This document shows, piece after piece, positions 1-7,680 of a stretch of DNA of 64,000 bases. Origin of the DNA: Streptomyces liliiviolaceus (GTDB lineage Bacteria; Actinomycetota; Actinomycetes; Streptomycetales; Streptomycetaceae). Within the stretch, counting starts at the first letter, position 1; each line of letters begins with the position of its first letter. A model generated the notes under the pieces. The model saw only the letters and a program-made list of their open reading frames with translations, was not told the DNA's origin and did not search any database. The stretch covers positions 4,712,001 through 4,776,000 of the forward strand of contig NZ_JAGPYQ010000001.1 of assembly GCF_018070025.1 (NCBI RefSeq), given 5' to 3'. A program made the translations under genes and the position numbers.

Positions 1-3000
1 AGCGGGTCGTAGCGGTAGGACTGTTTGATGGCCCAGGCGCTGTCGTACTCGGTGGCCAGGATCGGCAGGGGTGCGTTGGGGTCCCACTGGGTGCGGCTGG
101 TGACTGTGCCGTCCTGGGAGGTGGTGACTTGGTTGCCGGTGGCGTCGTGGTCGTAGGTGTAGTTGGCGCCCGCGACGGTGGCGGCGGAGATCTGTCCGGT
201 CAGGTCGTAGGTGAAGGTATCGGCGCCGGCCTTGGTCTGGTTGCCCTCGGTGTCGTATTCGTAGGCGGTCGTGGTGGTGCCGGCGGTGGTTGAGGTGAGC
301 TGGTCGGCTGCGTCGTAGGCGTAGCTGGTTGAGGCGGTGCCCAGGGTGGAGGTCTGGCGGTTGCCGACCTTGTCGTAGGTGTAGGAGGTGGTGCGGCTGG
401 CGGCGCAGCTGGTGACCCAGGGTTGCGGGAAGCAGCCGGAGGTGAGGCGGCCCGCGGTGTCGTAGGTGAGGTCGTAGCCGCCGGTGCCGACACCCTCGCG
501 GGTGATGTCGGTGTGGGTGGGCAGGCCCGCGGCGGACAGCGTCTGTGCGGTCTTGGTGACTGTGGTGCCCGCTTTGGTGGTGGCGACGGCGGTCAGGCGG
601 CCGGCCCGGTCGTAGGTGCGGTCCTCGGTTTCGGTGTTGGGCAGGGCGGACCTGGTGAGGTTGTCCGCGGCGTCCCAGGTGTAGGTGGTGGTTTTGCCGT
701 CGGCTGCCATCGTGGCGGTGCGGCCGTCGTTGTCGTAGGTGTGGGTGATGGTGTTGCCGTCGGAGTACTTGCGGGTGAGCATCTGCCCGGCGGCGTCGTA
801 GGTGTAGGCGAAGCCGCGGGTCTTGGTCAGGTTGCCGACCTCGTCGTAGACGAAGTCCTCAGCGATCTTGGAGTTTGCGCGGGCGGTCAGCTGTCCGGCG
901 GCGTTGTAGCCGAAGGTCGCGTCGGGGGTGGAGTCGGAGTAGTCGATTTTCGTGGTCAGGCCGCGCGGGTCGAAGGTGTAGCTGGTGGAGCCGCGGGGGG
1001 TGGTCTTCTTGACGAGGTTGCTGTCGGCGTCGTACCCGTAGGTCGTTACACGGTCCAGTGGGTCGGTGACCGTGGTCAGGCGTCGGGCCGCGTCGTAGTC
1101 GTAGGTGGTCTTGTGATCGTTGGCGTCGGTGCGCAGGGTGACGTTGCCGACCTTGTCGCGCCCGTAGGTGGTGACGGCGCCGCCGGGGGCGGTGACGGTG
1201 GTGAGCTGGTCGAGCTTGTCGTATTCGTAGGCGGTGACGCGTTTGTCTGCGTCCGTCTGTTTGACGACGTTGTTCACCGCGTCGAAGGCGGTGGTGCTCA
1301 CGCCGCCGAGCGGGTCGGTGACGGTGGTGAGGTTGCCGGCCAGGTCGTAGCCGTAAGTGGTGGTGTACTGGGCGGGATCGGTGCCGGTGGCGTTGCCGCG
1401 GGGGTCGACTGCGGTGGCTTGTCGGTTGTCGCTGTCGTAGGTCCAGCTCTCCTTGTTGCCCAGCGGGGAGGTGCGGCTGAGCAGGTTCCCGTCGGCGTCG
1501 TAGGCGTAGGTGGTGGTCTTGCTGAGCTGGTTGGTGCTGCTGGTCAGCTGGTTGTTCTTGTCGTAGACGGAGCTGATCGTGTTGTTTGCGGCGTCGGTGA
1601 CCTTGGTGACGTTGTCGTTGGCGTCGTAGGTGTATTTGGTGGTGTGGGTGAGCGGGTCGGTGACCACCAGCGGCCGGTTGATCGCGTCGTAGGTGGTGGA
1701 GGTCGTGCCGGCCGGGCCGGTGACCTTGGTGTTGTTGCCTGCCGCGTCGTAGGTGTAGCTGGTGGTGTAGGCGGCCGGGTCGGCCCCGGCGGCGTTGCCG
1801 CGCGGCGAGACGCTAGTGAGCAGCCGGCCCACCTTGTCGTAGGTGTAGGTGGTCTTGTTGCCGACCGTGTCGGTTTCGGAGGCCAGGCGCCCGCTCGCGT
1901 CGTAGGTGCGGGTGACGAAGTTGTCCGCCGGGTCGGTGGCCCGGGTCAGGTGTCCGGCGTCGTCGTAGGCGTAGCTGGTGGTGTTGTCCGCCGGGTTCTG
2001 CGCGGAGGTGAGCTGTTCGGCGCCGTTGTACTGGTAGGTCGTGGTGCGGTTCAGCGGGTCGGTCGCCGACTTCAGCAGTCCGCGCCCGTCGTAGGTGTAG
2101 CTGGTGGTGTAGGCGGCCGGGTCGGCGCCGGTGGCGTTGCCGCGGGGGTCCGTCTTCGACAGGATCCGGCCGGCCTTGTCGTACGTGAACGTCGTCTTCT
2201 CACCCAGCGGCGTGGTGACCGACGTCCGGTTGCCCGCGGAGTCGTAGCCGTAGAGCGTGGTCTTGTTGCGCGGTGTTGTCACGGTCGCGATGGAGCCGAG
2301 CGTGGTGTACGTGTATCCGACCTTGCCGTCCAGCGGGTCGGTGGTCGAGGTCAGCTGGTTCGACGTGTTGTACGCGTAGATGGTCTTGTTGTTGCGGCCG
2401 TCGGTGTGGCTGGTGATGTTGCCCGCGCTGTCGTAGGTCCATTTCTCGGTGTAGCCCAGGGCGGTGGGTGAGCTGCGGGTGAGCATCCGTCCGGCGCTGT
2501 CGTACGTCATCGTCGTGGTGTTGCCGCGCTGGTCGGTGATGGAGACGGGCCGCAGTGTGCGGTCGTAGTCGTAGGTGATGTTCTCGCCGTACGGGTCGAT
2601 GGTCTCCATCAGGACGTTGCCGGCGTATACGTCGGTCCAGACGCCGCCGTCGGGCGCGGTGGTGTGTGACTCGCTCTTGCCGTCCCAGGTGAAGGTCGTG
2701 GTCTTCTTGTTCTGGTCGGTCTGGGACTTGATGCGGCCGGCTGTGTCGTAGACGTTGGTGACCGTGCCGTCCGCCGGGTCGGTGTAGGAGGAGAGGCGTC
2801 TGTTCGTGTCGTAGGTGTACGAGGACACGTTGTCGGCCGGGTCGGTCGCCGAGGTCAGCAGGCCGTTGCTGTAGCCGTAGGAGACCGAAGTGCTGTCGGG
2901 CAGGCCGACTTTGGACAGTAGCCCGTCGGCGCCTAGCGTGAATGTGGTGGTGCGTCCCGCGGCGTCCTTGACGGAGGCCAGCTGGCCCGACGCGTACGTC

Positions 3001-4202
3001 AGGCTGAGCCCCTTGCCCGCGGTGTCCAGCACAGAGGTGAGCTGGCCGCCGGTGGTGAAGGTCCGTTTGGTGTGGTCCGGTGTCGTGAGGGTGTAGTCGC
3101 TGGCGTTCTTGACCAGCTTGGCCGCCGAACCGCCCGGAGCGGTGTAGCTGCCGTCGCTGGCCTGCGTGAACACGAACGACGCCCCGTCGTCCGTCCGGTA
3201 CGTCACCTTCCCGGTCGCGACCGTCAGCTTCGCGTCAAACGGTGTCGCCCAGCCCCGCCCCAGCAGACCGACAGCTGCCGAGTCGGACCGGTAGGTGCGC
3301 TCCAGGGCGAGCGGCACTCCCGGGCTGACCAGGGAGGCGTCGGTGAGCTGCTCGAAGAACATGCCGGTCGCCGTGTTGACCGGGTCGGCCCGGTGGGCCT
3401 GCGCGTAGCAGGTGCAGATGCCTGCCTGCGCGCCGGGGATGTCGGGCGTGTAGAACGCCTCCACCAATGGTGAGGTGGTTCCTCCTGGGCTCGACGAGCC
3501 GTCGGCGGCGTTCAGGAAGACCCAGGCGTAGTACTTCTTGCCGTCCTCCAGGATTCCGCCGAGCGTACTGCCGGCCCACCAGAAGCACTGGTCGGTGGGG
3601 TAGGAGTTGCTTGCCCACCAGTCGTAGCACCAGGCCCCGGTAGCTGGGGTGTTCCCGCTGGGATCGTCGGTGGACTTCTTGATCTCCTGCTGGACGACGG
3701 GGAATCCCGCCTCGTCCAGGACGTACAGCCACATCCCGGTGTACGTCGAGCCCCGCTTGGGCAGCTTCACCTGCCCGCCGATCGACAACATCCCGGGATA
3801 CGCGGTCGCCCAGGCTGACACCGAGGTCGGGTTCTCGGGCGCCGCGGCGAGGCGCTGAGTGGTGGCGCCCGCTTCGGCGGCGGGACCGCGCTTCACCCCG
3901 CTTGTCTTCGGCTTTGCATGGGGTTTGCCCTTGAGTGTTCTCTCGGGCGCGTCCATGTACGAACGCATCGGCGACCGCTCGTCCCGGTCCTCGTTCATCT
4001 GACGACGGCGCTCGGCCAGCGTCATGGCCTTGGGCGGCTTCGGTAGATCGGCCGCCGTCTTGGCCTTGGGCTGCGCAACAGCTGCAGCAGCAGGAGAGGG
4101 TGGGCTGGCGCGGGGCGACGCCCACGCGGGAACAATTCCCGCGATGGCCACAAGGGCCAGCGCCAGAGCGGCTATGACGAGTCTTCGTACGTGTATAAGC
4201 AC
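1..4202 (-). CDS. Secreted RHS/YD-repeat protein, 3' end outside the window
   Basis: Partial gene of about 1400 codons, open to the left edge. The frame begins after a TGA at 4211-4209. The first usable start is GTG at 4202, giving a basic N-terminus, a hydrophobic stretch and an Ala-X-Ala site near residue 28, a typical Sec signal peptide. About 240 unassigned residues follow. Near residue 270 begins a DUF6531-like entry segment (DPVNTATG...LERTYRS). From about residue 335 to the edge there are dozens of YD repeats (YTYD, YDAAGN, TDPLG types), ending at YRYDP. Such proteins form a shell that encloses a C-terminal domain, often a toxin in polymorphic systems; that end is not visible, so function is open. 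Several long plus-strand open frames over this region are artefacts of the repeat. Confidence 0.9.
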   Translation of the reverse strand, partial: MLIHVRRLVIAALALALVAIAGIVPAWASPRASPPSPAAAAVAQPKAKTAADLPKPPKAMTLAERRRQMNEDRDERSPMRSYMDAPERTLKGKPHAKPKTSGVKRGPAAEAGATTQRLAAAPENPTSVSAWATAYPGMLSIGGQVKLPKRGSTYTGMWLYVLDEAGFPVVQQEIKKSTDDPSGNTPATGAWCYDWWASNSYPTDQCFWWAGSTLGGILEDGKKYYAWVFLNAADGSSSPGGTTSPLVEAFYTPDIPGAQAGICTCYAQAHRADPVNTATGMFFEQLTDASLVSPGVPLALERTYRSDSAAVGLLGRGWATPFDAKLTVATGKVTYRTDDGASFVFTQASDGSYTAPGGSAAKLVKNASDYTLTTPDHTKRTFTTGGQLTSVLDTAGKGLSLTYASGQLASVKDAAGRTTTFTLGADGLLSKVGLPDSTSVSYGYSNGLLTSATDPADNVSSYTYDTNRRLSSYTDPADGTVTNVYDTAGRIKSQTDQNKKTTTFTWDGKSESHTTAPDGGVWTDVYAGNVLMETIDPYGENITYDYDRTLRPVSITDQRGNTTTMTYDSAGRMLTRSSPTALGYTEKWTYDSAGNITSHTDGRNNKTIYAYNTSNQLTSTTDPLDGKVGYTYTTLGSIATVTTPRNKTTLYGYDSAGNRTSVTTPLGEKTTFTYDKAGRILSKTDPRGNATGADPAAYTTSYTYDGRGLLKSATDPLNRTTTYQYNGAEQLTSAQNPADNTTSYAYDDAGHLTRATDPADNFVTRTYDASGRLASETDTVGNKTTYTYDKVGRLLTSVSPRGNAAGADPAAYTTSYTYDAAGNNTKVTGPAGTTSTTYDAINRPLVVTDPLTHTTKYTYDANDNVTKVTDAANNTISSVYDKNNQLTSSTNQLSKTTTYAYDADGNLLSRTSPLGNKESWTYDSDNRQATAVDPRGNATGTDPAQYTTTYGYDLAGNLTTVTDPLGGVSTTAFDAVNNVVKQTDADKRVTAYEYDKLDQLTTVTAPGGAVTTYGRDKVGNVTLRTDANDHKTTYDYDAARRLTTVTDPLDRVTTYGYDADSNLVKKTTPRGSTSYTFDPRGLTTKIDYSDSTPDATFGYNAAGQLTARANSKIAEDFVYDEVGNLTKTRGFAYTYDAAGQMLTRKYSDGNTITHTYDNDGRTATMAADGKTTTYTWDAADNLTRSALPNTETEDRTYDRAGRLTAVATTKAGTTVTKTAQTLSAAGLPTHTDITREGVGTGGYDLTYDTAGRLTSGCFPQPWVTSCAASRTTSYTYDKVGNRQTSTLGTASTSYAYDAADQLTSTTAGTTTTAYEYDTEGNQTKAGADTFTYDLTGQISAATVAGANYTYDHDATGNQVTTSQDGTVTSRTQWDPNAPLPILATEYDSAWAIKQSYRYDP

Positions 4203-4441
4203 GATGCATCACCGGTGAGGAAGAAGTGAAAGATGGCCGGAGTGATGCTTGATCCAATAGACACGGAAACTAACGCCCGCTGCTGGATACGGCCGGTAAA
4301 CGATGGTTGCTCAACGTGAATTGCCCTTCCTCCCTGGCCACAGGGGCAACACGACGAGCCCTCACATTTGATTGGCGTGAACACGATCATGGAGGGAGGA
4401 AGGTGTCGCTGAAAGAAGAACCAACTGCGAGGCACACCGCG

Positions 4442-4679
4442 TCACACAAAGGGTAAATTCGAGGTGGCAAGCAGCGGACCGATGTGGTCGATAGTCCGGT
4501 CCGCCGTCGACTTTGGAGACCCCGAACAATGGCGCCAGTTGGCGCGTCGTCAAGTTCGTGCGCCAGTAGACCGTAACCAGCAGGACAGGGTCCTCCAGCG
4601 ACAGACTCCAGGGGCGGCCGCGTTGGTGGTCCGCGGTCTGCCCTCTTTCTGACTTCGATCGTTTTTGAGCCCCCGTCAA
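4442..4679 (-). pseudogene. IS5-type transposase N-terminal remnant, frameshifted
   Basis: The reading frame from 4679 encodes the helix-turn-helix start of an IS5-like transposase (YWRTNLTTRQLAPLFGVSK). Immediately after SK one extra base breaks the frame. In the next frame the expected continuation is seen (STADRTIDHIGPLLATS), followed by a TGA at 4444-4442. No catalytic DDE region remains. It lies between the RHS gene and the polyketide operon and overlaps one arm of the hairpin at 4661-4702. This is a dead fragment of an old insertion. Confidence 0.7.
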
Positions 4680-4702
4680 TACGCTGACGGGGGCTCAAAA
4701 AC
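4661..4702. terminator. Perfect 18-bp inverted repeat, terminator of the PKS operon
   Basis: Arms 4661-4678 and 4685-4702 are perfect complements (TTTTTGAGCCCCCGTCA type) around a 6-nt loop. The hairpin starts about 20 nt after the stop of the decarboxylase gene. T-rich and A-rich ends on both sides make it a likely bidirectional rho-independent terminator. Confidence 0.8.
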
Positions 4703-4722
4703 CTGTCTGCTCGATGCAGCAA

Positions 4723-5829
4723 TCAGCTGCCCTGCAGGTCCTGCTGGAAGCGGTCGCGGATGGCTTCCGGGGTGAGGGCGTTGGTTGCCCGCGGTGGGAT
4801 CGCGCCCGTGCGCGGCAGGGTTCGCACGCTGATCAGGTGCGGCCCGGAGGCGGCCTTGGCCCTCAGGACCGCGTTGCGCAGGGCGTCTTCGTTGTCGCAG
4901 CCCTCCGCGGTGCGGTAGCCGGCTGCGAGGGCCGCGGCCGGGAACGAGGTGTTGCCCGAGGTGGTCGACTGGCCGCCGGTGGACTCGTGGATCTGGTTGT
5001 CGAGGATCACGTGGATCAGGTTGGCGGGTGCCTCGTGTCCGATCATCGACAGGGCGCCGAGGTGCATCAGCGCGGCGCCGTCGCCGTCCAGGACGACGAC
5101 GGTGCGTTCGGGGTGGGCCAGCGCGACGCCCAGGCCGAGCGACGAGGCGTGGCCCATGGAGCCCTGCATGTAGAAGTTTCCGGGGCGGTCGGCGACGGCG
5201 AAGACGTCGCGGCCGGTGAAGCCGGTGGTGGCGATGACGGATGCGTCGGGGCAGGTGTCGGTCACCACGCGGATCGCGGTGCTGCTGGCCAGGCCCGTGG
5301 GCGTCTCGGTCTCTTGGGCGGCCGCCTTGCCGATGGCTCCGCGTTCGACAAGGACGAAGGGGGCCCGCCGGTCGGCCAGGTCCTTGTCCGCGGCGTCGAG
5401 GATCTCGGTGAACCGCTCGATGCCGTCCGCGGCGTGCAGCGTGTAGTGCGGGCTGCCGACGCTGTCGAGGATGCCGTGCGTCGACGGGCCCATCACGGCG
5501 TGCTGCGGCTCGTCGCTGGCCGGGTCGGGCCAGCCGCGCAGGCTGGCGAAGGTGAGGATGGGCAGTTGGTAGGTCATCACCAGTGAGGTGAGCGGGTTGA
5601 TGAGGTTGCCCAGTCCGGAGTTCTGCAGCATGACGTAGGCGCGCTGCCCGCCCAGGGCGGCGCCTGCCGCGACCGCCAGGGCGTTGCCCTCGTTGGGGGC
5701 GGGGACGTAGCGGCCGGGCTGGGTGCTGAGGTGGGCGATGGGGCCGCCGAAGTGGGAGCAGGGCACACCGCTGGCGGTGGTGAAGCCTCGGTCGGCGAGG
5801 ATGTCGCAGAAGTCTTCAGCGGAGATCAT
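4723..5829 (-). CDS. ThDP-dependent phosphonopyruvate/sulfopyruvate decarboxylase family protein
   Basis: 368 aa, starting ATG at 5829, which overlaps the DedA stop by four bases (ATGA). The pyrimidine-binding half has GVPCSHF, the ThDP-activating Glu in APNEGNALAVAAG, and QNSGLGNLINPLTSL. The C-terminal half has the cofactor motif GDGAALMHLGALSMIG ending in LDN, followed by HESTGGQ, the signature of phosphonopyruvate decarboxylases (Ppd/AepY). Family members decarboxylate phosphonopyruvate, sulfopyruvate or, by proposal, arsonopyruvate to the acetaldehyde. No PEP mutase, phosphoglycerate-mutase-like or EPSP-synthase-like gene was recognised in this window, so the substrate is unknown. Last gene of the PKS operon, with arsO nearby, so an arsono- or phosphono-substrate is the favoured inference. 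Confidence 0.85.
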   Translation of the reverse strand: MISAEDFCDILADRGFTTASGVPCSHFGGPIAHLSTQPGRYVPAPNEGNALAVAAGAALGGQRAYVMLQNSGLGNLINPLTSLVMTYQLPILTFASLRGWPDPASDEPQHAVMGPSTHGILDSVGSPHYTLHAADGIERFTEILDAADKDLADRRAPFVLVERGAIGKAAAQETETPTGLASSTAIRVVTDTCPDASVIATTGFTGRDVFAVADRPGNFYMQGSMGHASSLGLGVALAHPERTVVVLDGDGAALMHLGALSMIGHEAPANLIHVILDNQIHESTGGQSTTSGNTSFPAAALAAGYRTAEGCDNEDALRNAVLRAKAASGPHLISVRTLPRTGAIPPRATNALTPEAIRDRFQQDLQGS

Positions 5830-6530
5830 GGGCGGGGCAGCTCCGTTTCCGTGGCGGGTGTCGCGGCGGCCTGGGGTGTGGCCGCCGGTTCGTCGGTGGA
5901 CGCTGCCTGGCGGCTGCGGCGCCTCATCTTGATGCCCTCGATGATGATCGGGATACCGGAGATCAGGACGATGCCGATGACCATGCCTTCGATGTTGTCG
6001 CGGACGAAGGCGATCTGGCCGAGGTAGTAGCCGACCAGGGTGAGGCTGACGGACCACAGGACGGCACCGATGACGTTGAACAGGAAGAACGTCCGGTAGG
6101 TCATGCGGCCGACGCCTGCGGTGATGGGGATGAAGGTGCGGAACACCGGGATGAAGCGGGCCATCACCAGGGCTTTGGGGCCGTGCTTGAGCATGAATTC
6201 CTGCGCGCGTTCGGCGCTCTCCTGCTTGAAGAAGCGGGAGTTGGGCCGCCTGAACAGTGCGGGGCCTATCTTGCGGCCGAAGGCATAGCCGAACTGGTCG
6301 CCCAGGACGGCGGCGACGGCGATGGCGAGCATGACCACCCATAGGGGCTGGTGAAGGATCTGGTCGTTGGCGACCAGGAGGCCTGCGGTGAACAGCAGTG
6401 AGTCGCCGGGCAGGAAGAAGCAGACGATCAGGCCCGACTCCGCGAAGACGGTGGCCATGATGCCCAGCAGGCCGAAGGTGGAGATGAGTTGTTCGGCATC
6501 GAGTAAGGGTGAGGCAGCGAGGTTCAGCAT
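5826..6530 (-). CDS. DedA family membrane protein
   Basis: 234 aa, start ATG at 6530, stop overlapping the decarboxylase start. The family signature is clear: ESGLIVCFFLPGDSLLFTAG, GDQFGYAFGRKIGP, and FIPVFRTFIPITAGVGRMTYRTFFLFNVIGA, with four to five hydrophobic segments and a Pro/Ala/Thr-rich tail. DedA proteins are membrane transporters, some flipping polyprenyl-phosphate or other lipids. Placement between the KAS III-like and decarboxylase genes suggests a cluster role such as export or membrane handling of the product; that is inference. A hairpin upstream at 6571-6604 may separate its transcription from the PKS and KAS III genes. Confidence 0.88.
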   Translation of the reverse strand: MLNLAASPLLDAEQLISTFGLLGIMATVFAESGLIVCFFLPGDSLLFTAGLLVANDQILHQPLWVVMLAIAVAAVLGDQFGYAFGRKIGPALFRRPNSRFFKQESAERAQEFMLKHGPKALVMARFIPVFRTFIPITAGVGRMTYRTFFLFNVIGAVLWSVSLTLVGYYLGQIAFVRDNIEGMVIGIVLISGIPIIIEGIKMRRRSRQAASTDEPAATPQAAATPATETELPRP

Positions 6531-6570
6531 GGCCGGAGGTCCCTGGGTGGTGAGGCGGGAAATGGAAGAT

Positions 6571-6604
6571 CCGGGAGCCGGCCCGTATGGGGGCCGGCTC
6601 CCGG
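6571..6604. terminator. 14-bp perfect hairpin between the KAS III-like and dedA genes
   Basis: Arms 6571-6584 and 6591-6604 (CCGGGAGCCGGCCC and complement) flank a 6-nt loop, just after the stop of the KAS III-like gene and 41 nt before the dedA start. No T-run follows, so it could attenuate, or protect the 3' end of the PKS-KASIII message, without terminating fully. Confidence 0.55.
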
Positions 6605-6613
6605 AAGCGCGGG

Positions 6614-7651
6614 CTATTGGGCCCAGTGGGGTCGGTGGTCGATGCGTACGACGGCGCAGGTGATGGAGACTCCGCCGCCGTGGGCGACGATGAGGACGTG
6701 GTCGCCTGGCCCGACCTGGCTGGTGGCGACGAGGTGGTCGAGGCCGACGATCTGGTCGTTGACCGTCAGGTGGCCGAGGTTGCGGCCGAAGTCGAGCAGT
6801 CCCAGGTCGGTTGAGAGGCCCATCGGGTCGAGGATGACCTTGAGGTAGCTCTCCTGGCCGGTGAAGACGTGGGCGACGCGGGTGACGTCCGCCGGTTCGA
6901 GGCCGGCTTCGGCCAGGGTGCGCAGGGCTATCTCGGTCCGCAGTTCGCCCTGGCGGCGTACGACTTCGGCGACGGTCTCCTCCAGACCACCGGCGGCAGC
7001 CAGACGTTCCTTGAAGTCCATGCTGCGTCCGACCGTCAACGACGGGGGGAAGAGCGGCTCGGCGCCCCGGTACTGCTCCTCGACCTCGGCGGTGGAGCCG
7101 GTGTTGATGGACAGCAGGCTGGCGAAGCCGTCGGTCTTGGACAGCAGGACGGCGCTGCCGGCGTCGCCCAGCACGCCGTTCTGGATGCCGAAGGCCCACC
7201 GGTTGAAGTTCGGGGTGCCGACGTTGTCGGCACCGGTGAGCAGGGCGGTGGTGCGCTCGGGGACGGCCTGGAGGTAGCAGGCGGCCAGTTCCAGCGAGCC
7301 GATCAGGCCGCTGCAGGCCTGCCAGACGCGGAAGGAGGGCACGTCGCGGTCGGTGATGTGGCGCAGGATGTAGTGCTGCGGCGACCAGCCTTCTGGGCCC
7401 TGCTCGTGGCCGCAGGCGTGGATGTGCATGTCGATGTCGTGCGGGTGAGTCTGGGAGCGTTCCATGGCCTGGCGGGCTGCGGCGACGGCCATGTCGGGTG
7501 CGGGCATGTCGTCGGCGACGGCCGCGCCGGTCCAGCCGTACCACTCGTAGTCGTCGGCGTCGTACAGGCCGAGTGCGACGGCCTTTTGGGCGTCGACGAT
7601 CTCGGGGATGTAGGTGCCGAGACCGGCTATGCGGATGTCTGTGGTCTTCAC
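6614..7651 (-). CDS. Ketoacyl-ACP synthase III-like acyltransferase
   Basis: 345 aa, GTG start at 7651, 29 nt after the PKS stop. Thiolase fold of the FabH family: the nucleophile Cys lies in WQACSGLIGSLELA, and the C-terminal core ends in HGGGVSITCAVVRI. The usual His is present (VAHVFTG) but not in the HQAN context of FabH. The segment that normally carries Asn (GNTSAA) reads GRNLGHLTVND, so the Asn is not conserved. Homologues with altered triads act as acyltransferases making esters or priming/offloading PKSs, not as chain-elongating enzymes. With no thioesterase in the PKS, an offloading or esterifying role is attractive but inferred. Confidence 0.85.
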   Translation of the reverse strand: MKTTDIRIAGLGTYIPEIVDAQKAVALGLYDADDYEWYGWTGAAVADDMPAPDMAVAAARQAMERSQTHPHDIDMHIHACGHEQGPEGWSPQHYILRHITDRDVPSFRVWQACSGLIGSLELAACYLQAVPERTTALLTGADNVGTPNFNRWAFGIQNGVLGDAGSAVLLSKTDGFASLLSINTGSTAEVEEQYRGAEPLFPPSLTVGRSMDFKERLAAAGGLEETVAEVVRRQGELRTEIALRTLAEAGLEPADVTRVAHVFTGQESYLKVILDPMGLSTDLGLLDFGRNLGHLTVNDQIVGLDHLVATSQVGPGDHVLIVAHGGGVSITCAVVRIDHRPHWAQ

Positions 7652-7680
7652 GGGTGGCTCGATCCTCGTCTGTCGCTCGG

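Noticed and set aside
423..2471. 682-aa plus-strand open frame over the RHS gene
   Set aside because: It is the antisense of the YD repeats: Val/Gly-rich, periodic, without a ribosome site. The minus-strand frame gives clean YD repeats.
1..3200. Regularly spaced short repeats that could suggest a CRISPR array
   Set aside because: The period follows the codons for YD repeats, units vary in sequence and spacing, and there are no unique spacers or cas genes.
4661..4702. Inverted repeat as the end of the adjacent IS remnant
   Set aside because: Both arms lie together around a 6-nt loop directly after an operon stop, which fits a terminator; IS ends would be far apart.
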